A stretch of DNA of 64,000 nt, taken from Gracilibacillus caseinilyticus. GTDB taxonomy: Bacteria > Bacillota > Bacilli > Bacillales > Amphibacillaceae. Positions 16,080-26,202 of the stretch are shown here, piece after piece (position 1 is the first letter of the stretch; each line of letters starts with the position of its first letter). Position numbers and translations under genes: made by a program. The notes beneath the pieces are model-generated. The model did no database searches. It was not told the DNA's origin and saw nothing but the letters and a program-made list of their open reading frames with translations. Location of the stretch: assembly GCF_022919115.1 (NCBI RefSeq), contig NZ_CP095072.1:2046001-2110000 (forward strand), in the 5' to 3' direction.

Positions 16080-17909
16080 ATGGGGTATAAACAACGAATA
16101 TTATTATTAGTGTTACTAGACTCAATCATTGTAAGCACAGCCATTTTTATCGCTTCCTGGATAGTCTATCCGAATTATTCGTTAGAGAATATGAAAGTAG
16201 TGGCAATTACGTCCATTGCGCTGCTTCTCTTTCATCACTTGTTTGCCTCTATTTATAAGCTCTATCACAAGGTATGGGCATATGCGAGTGTTGGTGAATT
16301 AATTGCGATTGTGAAGGCAATAACCTTTACAATCGTAGCGACAGCAATTGTACAGTACTTATTCAATGATTTTACGATTTATAAGCGAGCACTTATTGTT
16401 ACATGGCTACTACATATTATGCTTATCGGAGGATCGCGATTTGTCTGGAGAGTTTACCGCGACCGTTTTATGCACGATAAGAAAAACAAAAAACGAACAT
16501 TAATTGTCGGTGCAGGATCAGCTGGTGCTATGATCGCAAGGCAGTTAAAAAATGAACAGCAGCATAATGATCTATTGCCCGTAGCCTTTGTCGATGATGA
16601 TATATCGAAGCATAAAATGCAATTGTATGATATTCCGGTTGCAGGAAGCACAGCAGAAATTCCTGAGGTAGTGTCTAATTTAGAAATCGATCAAATCGTT
16701 ATTGCAATCCCTTCATTAACAAATGCCGCATTATCTGAATTAGTTACTATTTGCAATAACACTAATAAAAAAGTACAGATGGTGCCGAAAATCGAGGATA
16801 TAGTCTCGGGTAAAATTTCAGTTAGTTCATTAAAAAATGTCGATGTAGAAGATGTACTCGGTCGAGAGCCAGTCGAATTAGATATTGATTCTATTTCAGA
16901 ATATGTCACAAATAACACCGTGATGGTAACGGGAGCAGGAGGCTCAATCGGGTCTGAAATTTGCAGGCAGTTAATCCGATTTACGCCAAACAAGATTCTA
17001 TTAGTCGGACACGGTGAGTTTAGTATTTACTCAATTGACATGGAGTTACGAAATAAATACAAAGATTCAGATATTGAAATTATTCCTATTATTGCAGATG
17101 TACAAGACCGTGAACGAATTTTCGAAATTGTTCAGGATCATAATCCGAGAATTATCTATCATGCAGCAGCACACAAACATGTTCCATTAATGGAATACAA
17201 TCCACACGAAGCAGTCAAGAACAATATCATTGGTACAAAGAACGTAGCGGATGCGGCGGATACTTTTGGCATTCATACTTTTGTTTTAGTTTCTACAGAT
17301 AAAGCCGTTAACCCTACTAATGTAATGGGCGCAACAAAACGTGTGGCTGAGATGGTTGTGCAGAACTTAGCCAAATCAAGTAAGACAAAATTCGTTGCTG
17401 TACGATTTGGTAATGTACTTGGTAGTCGTGGTAGTGTAATTCCACTGTTCAAAAAACAAATTGAAAAAGGTGGTCCGGTTACAGTTACACACCCTGATAT
17501 GACAAGATATTTTATGACGATTCCGGAAGCATCAAGACTCGTTATTCAAGCAGGTACACTAGCACGTGGTGGAGAGATTTTTGTATTGGATATGGGTGAG
17601 CCTGTTAAAATTGTCGATTTAGCAAGGAATTTGGTTAAGTTATCTGGTTACACAGAATCTGAAATTCCAATTAAATATTCTGGTATTAGGCCTGGTGAGA
17701 AATTGTATGAGGAACTGTTAGGAGAGGATGAAGTACACCCTAAGGCAATTTATGAAAAAATATATATTGGAAAGACAATTGCAGTAGAGCAAGATAGCTT
17801 ATTTGAATTGATAAATACATTTACAAAGCATGATAAACAGCAATTAAAGGAACATTTAATGGACATTGTATATTCCAAAAAAATCAAAAAAGTTGAGTCT
17901 GTTAATTAA
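16080..17909 (+). CDS. Membrane-bound UDP-sugar 4,6-dehydratase (EpsC/CapD/PglF type)
   Basis: A 609-residue protein with four N-terminal transmembrane helices (about 8-120). A nucleotide-binding CoA-binding-like domain follows (LIVGAGSAGAMIARQL, about 141), then a C-terminal SDR domain with TGAGGSIGSEICRQL and STDKAVNPTNVMGATKR. The latter carries Met instead of Tyr in the catalytic triad, as in long membrane dehydratases. It probably converts UDP-GlcNAc to the 4-keto-6-deoxy sugar used by the aminotransferase and acetyltransferase that follow, giving a bacillosamine-type sugar. Confidence 0.9.
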   Translation: MGYKQRILLLVLLDSIIVSTAIFIASWIVYPNYSLENMKVVAITSIALLLFHHLFASIYKLYHKVWAYASVGELIAIVKAITFTIVATAIVQYLFNDFTIYKRALIVTWLLHIMLIGGSRFVWRVYRDRFMHDKKNKKRTLIVGAGSAGAMIARQLKNEQQHNDLLPVAFVDDDISKHKMQLYDIPVAGSTAEIPEVVSNLEIDQIVIAIPSLTNAALSELVTICNNTNKKVQMVPKIEDIVSGKISVSSLKNVDVEDVLGREPVELDIDSISEYVTNNTVMVTGAGGSIGSEICRQLIRFTPNKILLVGHGEFSIYSIDMELRNKYKDSDIEIIPIIADVQDRERIFEIVQDHNPRIIYHAAAHKHVPLMEYNPHEAVKNNIIGTKNVADAADTFGIHTFVLVSTDKAVNPTNVMGATKRVAEMVVQNLAKSSKTKFVAVRFGNVLGSRGSVIPLFKKQIEKGGPVTVTHPDMTRYFMTIPEASRLVIQAGTLARGGEIFVLDMGEPVKIVDLARNLVKLSGYTESEIPIKYSGIRPGEKLYEELLGEDEVHPKAIYEKIYIGKTIAVEQDSLFELINTFTKHDKQQLKEHLMDIVYSKKIKKVESVN

Positions 17910-17917
17910 TCTACTAT

Positions 17918-17947
17918 TAACCATACTAATAGTACTTAGTATGGTTA
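17918..17947 (+). other. Perfect 12-bp stem-loop between cluster modules
   Basis: TAACCATACTAA and TTAGTATGGTTA pair exactly around a 6-nt loop right after the dehydratase stop, with no T run. It could be a weak terminator or an mRNA-processing stem. Confidence 0.6.
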
Positions 17948-18050
17948 TAGGATTGTTCATAGAAAATTGTTTAAATTGAAATGAAATCAAACTTTAAAGG
18001 AAATTAATTTTGTTAAGTCATATTAAATACCGGGAAGGAAGTCTAGCGTT

Positions 18051-19166
18051 ATGGCAGAAAGGATTTATCTCGCATCTCCTCATATGAGTGAGGAAGGCTA
18101 TGAACAAAAATATGTTCAAGAAGCATTTGATACTAATTGGATAGCACCTCTTGGAACTAATGTCAATGAATTTGAAAAAGAATTGGCTACTAAGGTAGGA
18201 ATTAAATCAGCAGCAGCACTAAGCTCTGGTACTGCTGCAATTCATCTAGCACTTAAAGCAGCTGGAGTAGGTGAAGGAGATATTGTGTTTTGCCCGACAT
18301 TAACCTTCTCTGCAACTGCTAATCCGATAATCTATCAAAATGCAACTCCAGTGTTTATCGATAGTAATGAAGAAACTTGGAACATGGATCCTACAGCTTT
18401 GGAAGAGGCGTTTAACAAATACCCAGAAGTAAAAGCTGTGATTGTTGTTCATTTATATGGCTTATCAGCTGATATGGATAGAATTATGGAGGTCTGTAAT
18501 AAACACAAAACAATAGTAATTGAAGATGCAGCAGAATCCTTGGGAGGATTTTACAAAGGGAAACAGACTGGTACATTTGGGGATTATGGTATCTACTCAT
18601 TTAATGGGAATAAAATTATTACCACTTCTGGTGGCGGGATGCTTATTTCAAACAATGAAGAAAAAATTGCAAAAGCTAGGTTTTGGGCGACTCAATCTAG
18701 AGATCAAGCTCAACATTATCAACATAGCGAACTTGGATATAATTATAGAATGAGTAATGTAGTAGCTGGTATAGGCCGCGGGCAACTGAAAGTGTTAGAC
18801 AAACGAGTAGAGAAGAAGAAGTATATATTTGAATATTATAAAAAGGAGCTGAGTAATTTAGAGGGAATAGAATTTATGCCTGTTAATGAATGGGATGAGC
18901 CAAATTATTGGTTGAGTTCGTTTACTCTTTCAGGATTAGTGAGACCAAACGACATATTTGAAGCACTTGAAAGAGAGAATATTGAATCCAGACCTATATG
19001 GAAACCAATGCATATACAGCCCTTTTTTGAGAAATATGATTTTGTAGGGTTCAATGTATCCGAGCAGTTATTTGAAAATGGAGTATGTCTACCTTCTGAT
19101 ACGAAAATGACGGATAGTGATTTATGTAAAATTGTAAAAATTATCAAAGGGTTGTGGTTGCAGTAA
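18051..19166 (+). CDS. DegT/EryC1 sugar aminotransferase (EpsN/PglE type)
   Basis: A 371-residue PLP enzyme with the catalytic Lys188 in YSFNGNKIITTSGGGM, Asp159 in IVIEDAAES and the N-terminal SSGTAAIHLAL. It transfers an amino group from glutamate to the C4 keto position of the nucleotide sugar made by the upstream dehydratase. GGGAAGGAAG precedes the ATG. The stop overlaps the next start (TAATG), tying it to the sugar-phosphate transferase gene. Confidence 0.93.
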   Translation: MAERIYLASPHMSEEGYEQKYVQEAFDTNWIAPLGTNVNEFEKELATKVGIKSAAALSSGTAAIHLALKAAGVGEGDIVFCPTLTFSATANPIIYQNATPVFIDSNEETWNMDPTALEEAFNKYPEVKAVIVVHLYGLSADMDRIMEVCNKHKTIVIEDAAESLGGFYKGKQTGTFGDYGIYSFNGNKIITTSGGGMLISNNEEKIAKARFWATQSRDQAQHYQHSELGYNYRMSNVVAGIGRGQLKVLDKRVEKKKYIFEYYKKELSNLEGIEFMPVNEWDEPNYWLSSFTLSGLVRPNDIFEALERENIESRPIWKPMHIQPFFEKYDFVGFNVSEQLFENGVCLPSDTKMTDSDLCKIVKIIKGLWLQ

Positions 19167-19801
19167 TGAAAAGATTCAGAAGTAATTTTTATTGTAGCTT
19201 TGTCAAACGACCATTGGACTTCATTTTATCCTTGTTAGCAATTATTGTTTTAAGTTTTGTATTTATTGTGATAGCAGTTTTAGTAAAAATCAAACTAGGT
19301 AGTCCAGTACTTTTTAAACAACAAAGACCAGGGATGGATGAAAAAATTTTTATGATGTATAAGTTTCGGACGATGACTGATGAAAAAGATAAGGAAGGAG
19401 ATTTATTGGCTGATCATATCAGATTAACGAAATTTGGGAAGTTTTTAAGATCAACATCTCTAGATGAGCTCCCTGAATTATTTAATATTCTTAAAGGTGA
19501 TATGTCAATTGTTGGTCCAAGACCATTATTAGTTCAATATCTTTCTCTTTATAATGAACAACAAAGACGTCGCCATAATGTAAGACCAGGTTTATCAGGG
19601 CTAGCACAGATTAGTGGAAGAAATACAATTAGTTGGGAAGATAAATTTAAACTAGACGTTGAATACGTTGAAAGTGTGAATTTTGCTTTGGACTTAAAGA
19701 TAATATTTTTCACATTTAAGAAGGTATTTGTTAGAGAAGGAATTAATTCAGAAAGTTCAGCTACTGTTGAACCATTTAAAGGCTATGAACAGGAAAGGTA
19801 G
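19166..19801 (+). CDS. Priming undecaprenyl-phosphate sugar phosphotransferase (EpsL/PglC type)
   Basis: A 211-residue polyprenyl-phosphate sugar-1-phosphate transferase with one N-terminal hydrophobic hairpin (about 16-40). The catalytic core includes KFRTM, STSLDELPELFNILKGDMS, VGPRPLL and RPGLSGLAQISGRN. It loads the first sugar phosphate on the lipid carrier and so starts repeat-unit assembly. The ATG at 19166 shares a base with the preceding stop, which argues against the in-frame GTG at 19154. Confidence 0.93.
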   Translation: MKRFRSNFYCSFVKRPLDFILSLLAIIVLSFVFIVIAVLVKIKLGSPVLFKQQRPGMDEKIFMMYKFRTMTDEKDKEGDLLADHIRLTKFGKFLRSTSLDELPELFNILKGDMSIVGPRPLLVQYLSLYNEQQRRRHNVRPGLSGLAQISGRNTISWEDKFKLDVEYVESVNFALDLKIIFFTFKKVFVREGINSESSATVEPFKGYEQER

Positions 19802-19805
19802 ATTT

Positions 19806-20423
19806 ATGAACAAAAAATTGTTAATCATAGGTGCAAGTGGTCATGGGAAGGTAGTAGCTGATATTGCATTGAAGATGAAAAATTGGGAGACAGTTGTATT
19901 TCTTGATGATAATGAAAAAATCACAAAATCATTGGGATTAAAGGTCGTTGGAACTTCCAAAGATATTGATGATTATTTAGATGAATATGATATATTTGTC
20001 GGTATTGGAAATAACAATACAAGAGAGAAAGTCCAAAATAAGTTGATTTCAATAGGGGCAAGTATTCCTTCATTAATTCACCCCAATGCCATTATTGGAG
20101 AAGAAGTAGAAATTGGAAAAGGAACAGCTATAATGGCGGGTGCTATTATTAATTCTTGTACAACAATAGGAAACGGCTGTATTATCAACACCGCTTCTAC
20201 TATAGATCATGACAATATCGTTAAAGATTATGTTCATGTATCGCCTGGAGCACATCTAGCAGGTACAGTAGAAGTAGGTAAAGCTTCATGGATTGGAATT
20301 GGTAGTATAATAATTAATAATACTAGTATCAAAAATGATTGTATAGTTGGTGCTGGAGCAGTAGTGATAAATGATTTGACGGAATCAGGAACTTATGTTG
20401 GAGTTCCTGCAAAAATTACATAA
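19806..20423 (+). CDS. Sugar O/N-acetyltransferase with hexapeptide repeat (EpsM/PglD type)
   Basis: A 205-residue protein. The N-terminal Rossmann-like PglD domain contains LIIGASGHGKVVADIA. A left-handed beta-helix follows (GEEVEIGKGTAIMAGAIIN, IINTASTIDHDN with the catalytic His), ending in GVPAKI. It would acetylate the 4-amino sugar to give an N,N'-diacetyl-bacillosamine-like precursor. It starts 4 nt after the phosphotransferase stop. Confidence 0.92.
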   Translation: MNKKLLIIGASGHGKVVADIALKMKNWETVVFLDDNEKITKSLGLKVVGTSKDIDDYLDEYDIFVGIGNNNTREKVQNKLISIGASIPSLIHPNAIIGEEVEIGKGTAIMAGAIINSCTTIGNGCIINTASTIDHDNIVKDYVHVSPGAHLAGTVEVGKASWIGIGSIIINNTSIKNDCIVGAGAVVINDLTESGTYVGVPAKIT

Positions 20424-20451
20424 AAGAGCTGAAGCTAGAGGGAGACATTTT

Positions 20452-21618
20452 ATGGAATTGTTATGGGAGATTCTATTTTATCTTAGTGGCTTTATAATAG
20501 TGTGGGCTATGGTAGGATACCCGTTGTCTTTAAAACTAATTGGTCATCTATATAAAAGTAAAACTCTAAAAAAAGATTATTCGCATCAACCTACTGTAAC
20601 TCTTATGGTAGTTGCTCACAATGAGGAAAAAATAATACTCGAAAAATTAAATAATATCATAAAATTAAACTATCCAAAAGAAAAATTAGAGTTTTTAGTT
20701 GCTTCGGATAATAGTACAGATAAGACTAATGAAATTGTAACGAAGTTTATAAATGAGCATTCAGAATATAAGATTCGACTATACGAAGTGAAAGCCCGAA
20801 AAGGTAAAACTAATGCTCAAAATGAAGCTCAGAAAACCGTAGATACAGACTATCTTGTAATGACTGATGCAAATTCTATGATGGATAAGAATTCCGTTAA
20901 AGAATTAATGGCAGCTTTTACCTCAGATGATATTGCATATGTGACTGGTGGTTTGCGTTTTGTCAATCAAGAATCTAGTGATGTGAGTAATGCTGAATCA
21001 AGCTATTGGGATTCGGACTTGTTAACTAGAAATATTGAAAGTAAAATTCAAACAATTACTGCAGGTAATGGCGCTATATATGCTTGTCGAACAAAGGACT
21101 ACTATGATTTTGATCCAATTGAGTGTCATGACAGTGCTATGCCAACTTTATATGCAATTCAAGGTAAGAGAGCTATTGCTAATCATGATGCGATAGCATA
21201 TGAAAAGGCTGGAGAAGTAATAGAAGATGAATTCGGTCGCAAAGTAAGAATGAATCGAATAATTTTGAAGTATATTTTACCAGATATACGAATTTTGAAT
21301 GCCTTTAAATACAAATGGTTCACTTATTTTTATTTAGGTCATAGAACCTTTAGATATTTATTATGGATATCACATTTTATTTTATTTATATCCAATGCTA
21401 TCTTAATGCTAGACTCATGGATATATACTGCTACTTTTTTCATGCAACTGCTGTTTTATTTATTAGGCTTTATTAAAAAAATAACAAAATCAAACAATAA
21501 GTACTTAACTTTAATATACTATTATTGCATTACAATACTTGCCCAATGGGTTGGTGTATTTAATGTGATGACAGGAGAGGCGAAACCATTTTGGGAGAAA
21601 GCAGAAAGTACTAGGTAA
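20452..21618 (+). CDS. Membrane glycosyltransferase, family 2
   Basis: A 388-residue GT-A enzyme with an N-terminal helix (about 6-28) and a catalytic domain (VTLMVVAHNEEKIILEKLNN, SDNSTDKT, then MTDANSM as the DxD-like metal site). C-terminal transmembrane helices begin at about 300. It adds a sugar at the cytoplasmic face. The ATG 20452 is chosen for GAGGGAG 8 nt upstream; the longer frame lacks a site and would overlap the acetyltransferase. Confidence 0.87.
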   Translation: MELLWEILFYLSGFIIVWAMVGYPLSLKLIGHLYKSKTLKKDYSHQPTVTLMVVAHNEEKIILEKLNNIIKLNYPKEKLEFLVASDNSTDKTNEIVTKFINEHSEYKIRLYEVKARKGKTNAQNEAQKTVDTDYLVMTDANSMMDKNSVKELMAAFTSDDIAYVTGGLRFVNQESSDVSNAESSYWDSDLLTRNIESKIQTITAGNGAIYACRTKDYYDFDPIECHDSAMPTLYAIQGKRAIANHDAIAYEKAGEVIEDEFGRKVRMNRIILKYILPDIRILNAFKYKWFTYFYLGHRTFRYLLWISHFILFISNAILMLDSWIYTATFFMQLLFYLLGFIKKITKSNNKYLTLIYYYCITILAQWVGVFNVMTGEAKPFWEKAESTR

Positions 21619-21647
21619 TAAAAAAATATAAAAATGGAGTTTGAAAA

Positions 21648-22733
21648 ATGAAAATATGTTATTTGGCAGATATTAATAATTATCACACAAAAAAATGGGT
21701 TGAATATTTTTCGTCTATAGGTCATGAAATTATTGTGATATCTTTAGCAAATGGACAAATAAAAAACTGCAAGTCATATTGTTTCGGGTTTTCTAATGTT
21801 AAACATACTAGTTTATTTAAAAAGGTAAAATATTTAACTTATATAAAAAAAATTAAAGAGATATTAAAAAAAGAGAAACCAGATTTACTTCATGCTCATT
21901 ATGCAAGTAGTTATGGCTTATTAAGTGTTTTATCAGGATATAAACCTAGTATAGTATCACTTTGGGGTTCTGATATTTTGTTATTTCCTAAAAAAACATT
22001 TATTCACAAATTTATAATTACACGAGTATTGAATGGCGATAACTTTTTATTTTCAACAAGTGATTATATGATTAGTGAATCCAAACAATATCTAAAAAAA
22101 AATAAACAAATTCATTTAACTCCTTTTGGTGTTAACACCAATAAGTTTAAACCAGTTGAAAATAAAGATAAAAAAAATGAAACTTTTATTATAGGAGTTA
22201 ACAAATCACTTGAAACTATTTCTGGAATTGATGTTCTACTTAAAGCATTTAATCAATTTATGAAAAAAAATGATCGTCCACAGGTAGAGTTAAGAATTGC
22301 AGGAAAAGGAAGTAAAAAAGGATATTTTTTGGATTTATGCAAAGAATTAAGTATAGAAAAATACGTAAAGTTCTATGGGTACTTAAATGAGGATGAGGTG
22401 GTTAAATTTTTACAAGATTTAGATTTAGCTGTATATCCTTCAAGATCAGAAAGTTTTGGAGTTTCAGCAGTTGAGGCTCAAGCATGTGGTATACCTGTTA
22501 TTGCAAGCGATGTAGATGGATTCAAAGAATCTACAATGCCTGGGGAAACAGCATTATTATTTGAAAGTGAAAATGAATTAGAATTATGCCATAAGATACA
22601 AATTTTATATAGAAATCAGGCAAAAAGAAAATCAATGAGTCAAAAAGCTATAGGTTTTGTTATTGATAAATTTAATTTACGGAACAATTTTAATGAAGTT
22701 GAGATAAAATATATAGAAATATCTAACTCTTAA
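21648..22733 (+). CDS. Glycosyltransferase family 4 (GT-B)
   Basis: A 361-residue GT-B enzyme with an N-terminal acceptor domain (LLHAHYASSYGLLSVLSG, SLWGSDIL). The C-terminal donor domain has the ESFGVSAVEAQACGIPVIAS motif containing the E-x7-E pair. It starts behind TGGAGTTTGA, and the codons become strongly AT-rich from here. The donor sugar is unknown. Confidence 0.9.
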   Translation: MKICYLADINNYHTKKWVEYFSSIGHEIIVISLANGQIKNCKSYCFGFSNVKHTSLFKKVKYLTYIKKIKEILKKEKPDLLHAHYASSYGLLSVLSGYKPSIVSLWGSDILLFPKKTFIHKFIITRVLNGDNFLFSTSDYMISESKQYLKKNKQIHLTPFGVNTNKFKPVENKDKKNETFIIGVNKSLETISGIDVLLKAFNQFMKKNDRPQVELRIAGKGSKKGYFLDLCKELSIEKYVKFYGYLNEDEVVKFLQDLDLAVYPSRSESFGVSAVEAQACGIPVIASDVDGFKESTMPGETALLFESENELELCHKIQILYRNQAKRKSMSQKAIGFVIDKFNLRNNFNEVEIKYIEISNS

Positions 22734-22819
22734 TAATTTGATTAAATGTATAGATGAATATTTTATCTGAGGATGTTAAAAATTCAAAAATGGTTGTATA
22801 CGAATGAGGTTCTGAATAA

Positions 22820-23944
22820 ATGTTTCATATAGACTTAAAATCGTTAGTAATCTACTCAAGTGTATTTATTGTATCAATTTTATTTATAAAAGAATATCAG
22901 AAGAAATGTAGTTATTACGATTCAAGTGTTGAGATTAAATCAAATGATATTGTAAAAAGGTATACGTGTCTTTTTTTTGTTTCGCTAATTCCTACATTAA
23001 TCGCAGGTTTAAGATATGGTGTAGGTACAGATTATTTTAATTACTGGGACATGTTTTATTGGTATAATGACCTATCTTTAAAGGAGCTACTAATTAATGA
23101 AAATGAAAGATTTTTTAAACTTGTAATAATAATTTCAGATTTTCTTTTTCAAAATCCAATTTGGATGTTTGTATTAAGTCATTTTATTACAATGATGTTT
23201 CTTCTAGCTGCTGTGACTACATATAAAAATAAGTTTTCGTATTCATTTTCTTTGTTTATTTTCTTTATGTCATTTTGGTCATTTTCTTTAAATATAACTA
23301 GGCAGTTTATTGCAGTTACTATTGTGTTGTTTGCTATAAAATATATCTTACGTAGATCTTTTGTTAAATACGTAATTTTCATACTAATAGCTACTCAGTT
23401 TCATATGTCAGCTATAATTTGCATTATTTTTTATTTTTTAAATTTTAAAAAATCAACTTTAATACAGTATTTGTATTATTTAATGATAATATTTACTCCT
23501 ATAGTGTTGCCTTTTTTAATTATTTTAATAAGTAAAATACCTCTTTTTCAAGAATATACTACGACATATGAACTGGGAAATCCATTTCAAATTGATTTTA
23601 TATACTCAGCTAAAACATTTTTTTGGTTTTTAATATTAGTAGGTCCAATAATATTTTATAAGAACGGTGTAGTTAATCAAAAATATAATGTGTTATTTAA
23701 TATTTTAATATTAGAATTGCCACTAGTGTATATGGGTAATTTTAATCTGTTTGCAAATCGACTAGCTTTATTCCCCCAAATAATTCAAATTATTATCATT
23801 CCTTTAGTAATAAGTTCTATAAAGAATCCTAAAGAGAAGAGGCTAGTTTTTGTTTATTATTGTATTTTATATTTGTTTATATATTTACAGAGGTTTGTGT
23901 TCTCAAACCAAGGAGATATATTTCCTTATATAAGTATTTTTTAA
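22820..23944 (+). CDS. EpsG-family polysaccharide polymerase (Wzy role)
   Basis: A 374-residue protein with about 10-11 hydrophobic segments. The EpsG-family signature includes LIAGLRYGVGTDYFNYWDMF and NITRQFIAVTIVLFAIKYI, followed by FILIATQFHMSAII. Such proteins polymerise lipid-linked repeat units outside the membrane. It has no clear ribosome site (TGAGGTTCTGAAT lies upstream). It is very AT-rich, typical of the serotype-specific centre of a cluster. Confidence 0.85.
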   Translation: MFHIDLKSLVIYSSVFIVSILFIKEYQKKCSYYDSSVEIKSNDIVKRYTCLFFVSLIPTLIAGLRYGVGTDYFNYWDMFYWYNDLSLKELLINENERFFKLVIIISDFLFQNPIWMFVLSHFITMMFLLAAVTTYKNKFSYSFSLFIFFMSFWSFSLNITRQFIAVTIVLFAIKYILRRSFVKYVIFILIATQFHMSAIICIIFYFLNFKKSTLIQYLYYLMIIFTPIVLPFLIILISKIPLFQEYTTTYELGNPFQIDFIYSAKTFFWFLILVGPIIFYKNGVVNQKYNVLFNILILELPLVYMGNFNLFANRLALFPQIIQIIIIPLVISSIKNPKEKRLVFVYYCILYLFIYLQRFVFSNQGDIFPYISIF

Positions 23945-23961
23945 AGGAAGGGATATAAGTA

Positions 23962-24909
23962 GTGAATGATTTAATTAGTGTAATAATGAGTACCTACAAT
24001 GAAAATAGAAGCGAATTGTTTGACTCTATAAATTCAATTTTAAATCAAAGTTATAAAAATTTAGAATTTATTATTGTTTTAGATAAACCTGATAATTTTG
24101 AGATAAAAAAAATACTTGATGAATTTAAAATAAATGATAGCAGAATCAAAGTTATATTTAACAAAAAAAATCTAGGTTTAGCAGAATCATTGAATGAAGG
24201 TATTTATACTGCCAAAGGAACTTTTCTAGCAAGAATGGACGCTGATGATATTGCTTTTCCAGATAGAATTGAAAAACAATTAAATTATATTAAAAATTAT
24301 GACTTCGACATGATCTCTACCAATAGAATTGATATAGATGAATCAGGCAAAGAAATTTCAAATAAATCTTCTTTGCCAAAAAATAGTGAAATTCACAAGT
24401 TGTTACCGGTTGGGAATTTTATTAATCATCCTACTGTTTTTATTAAAAAGGAAGTTATTAAAAAAGTCGGAGGATATAGAAATTTTAAATCTGCTCAAGA
24501 TTACGATTTATGGCTAAGGCTTTTATCTAGTGGGTATAAGATTGGTATACTTGACGAGCCTTTGTTGTATTATAGAATAAGAAATCAAGGGATATCACAG
24601 AGCGATAAATATAGACAATTTCTATTTACTCAGTATCAACAAAAATTATTTTATGAAAGAATGGAAGGAAAAGAAGATAGCTTTTCAGAAGAAAATTTAG
24701 AGTTGTTTTTAAATAAAAACAGATACAATGATCCTGTTTATAAGGAAAAATTTAATACTGTAAATCAGAAACTGGAAAAAGGCTTGTTGCTCTTAAAAAG
24801 AAAAGAATATAGAAAATCTTTTGCATTACTTTTACAATCAATGCTACTGAACAAACATGTTGCTAAGAAATTTTTTAGTATTATGAAATATAAAATATAT
24901 TCGTCTTGA
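23962..24909 (+). CDS. Glycosyltransferase family 2 (EpsE/CpsJ-like)
   Basis: A 315-residue GT-A enzyme with SVIMSTYNENRSELFDSINS, the metal-binding RMDADDIAFPDRIEKQ and AQDYDLWLRLLSSGYKIG. GTG start at 23962 behind AAGGAAGGG. It lacks membrane helices and is probably cytoplasmic, adding one sugar of the repeat unit. Confidence 0.9.
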   Translation: MNDLISVIMSTYNENRSELFDSINSILNQSYKNLEFIIVLDKPDNFEIKKILDEFKINDSRIKVIFNKKNLGLAESLNEGIYTAKGTFLARMDADDIAFPDRIEKQLNYIKNYDFDMISTNRIDIDESGKEISNKSSLPKNSEIHKLLPVGNFINHPTVFIKKEVIKKVGGYRNFKSAQDYDLWLRLLSSGYKIGILDEPLLYYRIRNQGISQSDKYRQFLFTQYQQKLFYERMEGKEDSFSEENLELFLNKNRYNDPVYKEKFNTVNQKLEKGLLLLKRKEYRKSFALLLQSMLLNKHVAKKFFSIMKYKIYSS

Positions 24910-24930
24910 AATAAAAATTAATTTGAGAGT

Positions 24931-26202
24931 GTGATTAAACTGCAAAAAGGAGTTTTTAGTAACCCTTATATTGTTTCAATTATATCTAAACTTAATATGG
25001 TGATTCTTGGCTTTGTTAATTCGGTATTAATAAGTAGATATTTAGGACCTGAGTTGCTTGGACATTATTCGTATATTATTAATTTTGTGAATATATTTTC
25101 ATTAATGTTAACTTTGAGTATTGGTCAATCATATCCATATTTTAAAAAAAAATATGGAGAAAAGGTACAATCTAAATTTATAAATATTATCTATATTCAA
25201 CTTTTAGTATACTTGTTCTTAGCTTTTTCAATATTTTCTTTAAGTGATAATAAGACTGCTAATATTATTGTTGTGGTTAGTATTTTAACTCAATTCAACT
25301 TACAAATTGGCTTCATTTCTTTAATAATTAATTTATTTAGGAAAAACGTTATTACTATTTATACCTCTATAATAAATACTTTACTGCTTTGTTCAGTTTT
25401 CTTTTTGTCTGTTAAAAATCTTGATTTAGTAATTTTTGTATTGATTTTTAATTTAATTTTAAATTCTTTATGGCTTATATTTAAAATTAAAATTTTTCCA
25501 ACATCATTAGAGTTTAGTTTTTCATTTTTTAAGAATGTTTTATTTTTTGCTTTTTTTCCGATGATGACCAGTTTATTAATTATGCTTAATTATAATTTAG
25601 ATATTATCATATTGGAAAGGTTTGTTGGCTTTGAGGAGATTGGTATATATAGTGTAGGCGTTACATTAGCAAAAATGCTTTGGATAATTCCTGATGCATT
25701 TAAAGATGTGTTATTTAATAAAACTGCCAATAAAGATTCCATAGAAGATATAAAATTTAGTATAAAGATTAATGTGATTATAAGCTTTCTTGTGATTTTG
25801 TGTTTTTCATTCTTGGGACACCTGTTTATTAGATTATTTTATGGTAATGAATTTATTAATTCTTTTGATATTACTCTAATATTATTTCTCGGAAGTGTGC
25901 CGATGATATTTTTCAAAATGATAAACACTTTGTATATTGCTAATGGGAAACAGAAGTTCTCTTTTGTTATCTTGTTATTAGCAGTAACATCAAATGTTGT
26001 TTTGAACTGTATATTCATACCATTATTCGGGTTATATGGTGCCGCAATCACATCAGTTTTAACTTATACTTTTAGTGGAGTAATCTTCTTAAGGTCATTT
26101 ATGAAAAGTTATAAAATTAGTGTTAGAGAAATTTTTCTAATTGAAAGAAGTGAATTTGATAAATTAAAAGAAATTACGAAAAAGAAAGTAGGCAAGTCAT
26201 GA
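24931..26202 (+). CDS. Wzx-type polysaccharide flippase
   Basis: A 423-residue protein with about 12 hydrophobic segments and the start SIISKLNMVILGFVNSVLIS followed by RYLGPELLGHYSYI, typical of MATE/MOP repeat-unit flippases. It moves the lipid-linked unit outward for the polymerase. The GTG start has only a weak GAGAG site. It overlaps the acetyltransferase gene by 4 nt (ATGA). Confidence 0.88.
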   Translation: MIKLQKGVFSNPYIVSIISKLNMVILGFVNSVLISRYLGPELLGHYSYIINFVNIFSLMLTLSIGQSYPYFKKKYGEKVQSKFINIIYIQLLVYLFLAFSIFSLSDNKTANIIVVVSILTQFNLQIGFISLIINLFRKNVITIYTSIINTLLLCSVFFLSVKNLDLVIFVLIFNLILNSLWLIFKIKIFPTSLEFSFSFFKNVLFFAFFPMMTSLLIMLNYNLDIIILERFVGFEEIGIYSVGVTLAKMLWIIPDAFKDVLFNKTANKDSIEDIKFSIKINVIISFLVILCFSFLGHLFIRLFYGNEFINSFDITLILFLGSVPMIFFKMINTLYIANGKQKFSFVILLLAVTSNVVLNCIFIPLFGLYGAAITSVLTYTFSGVIFLRSFMKSYKISVREIFLIERSEFDKLKEITKKKVGKS

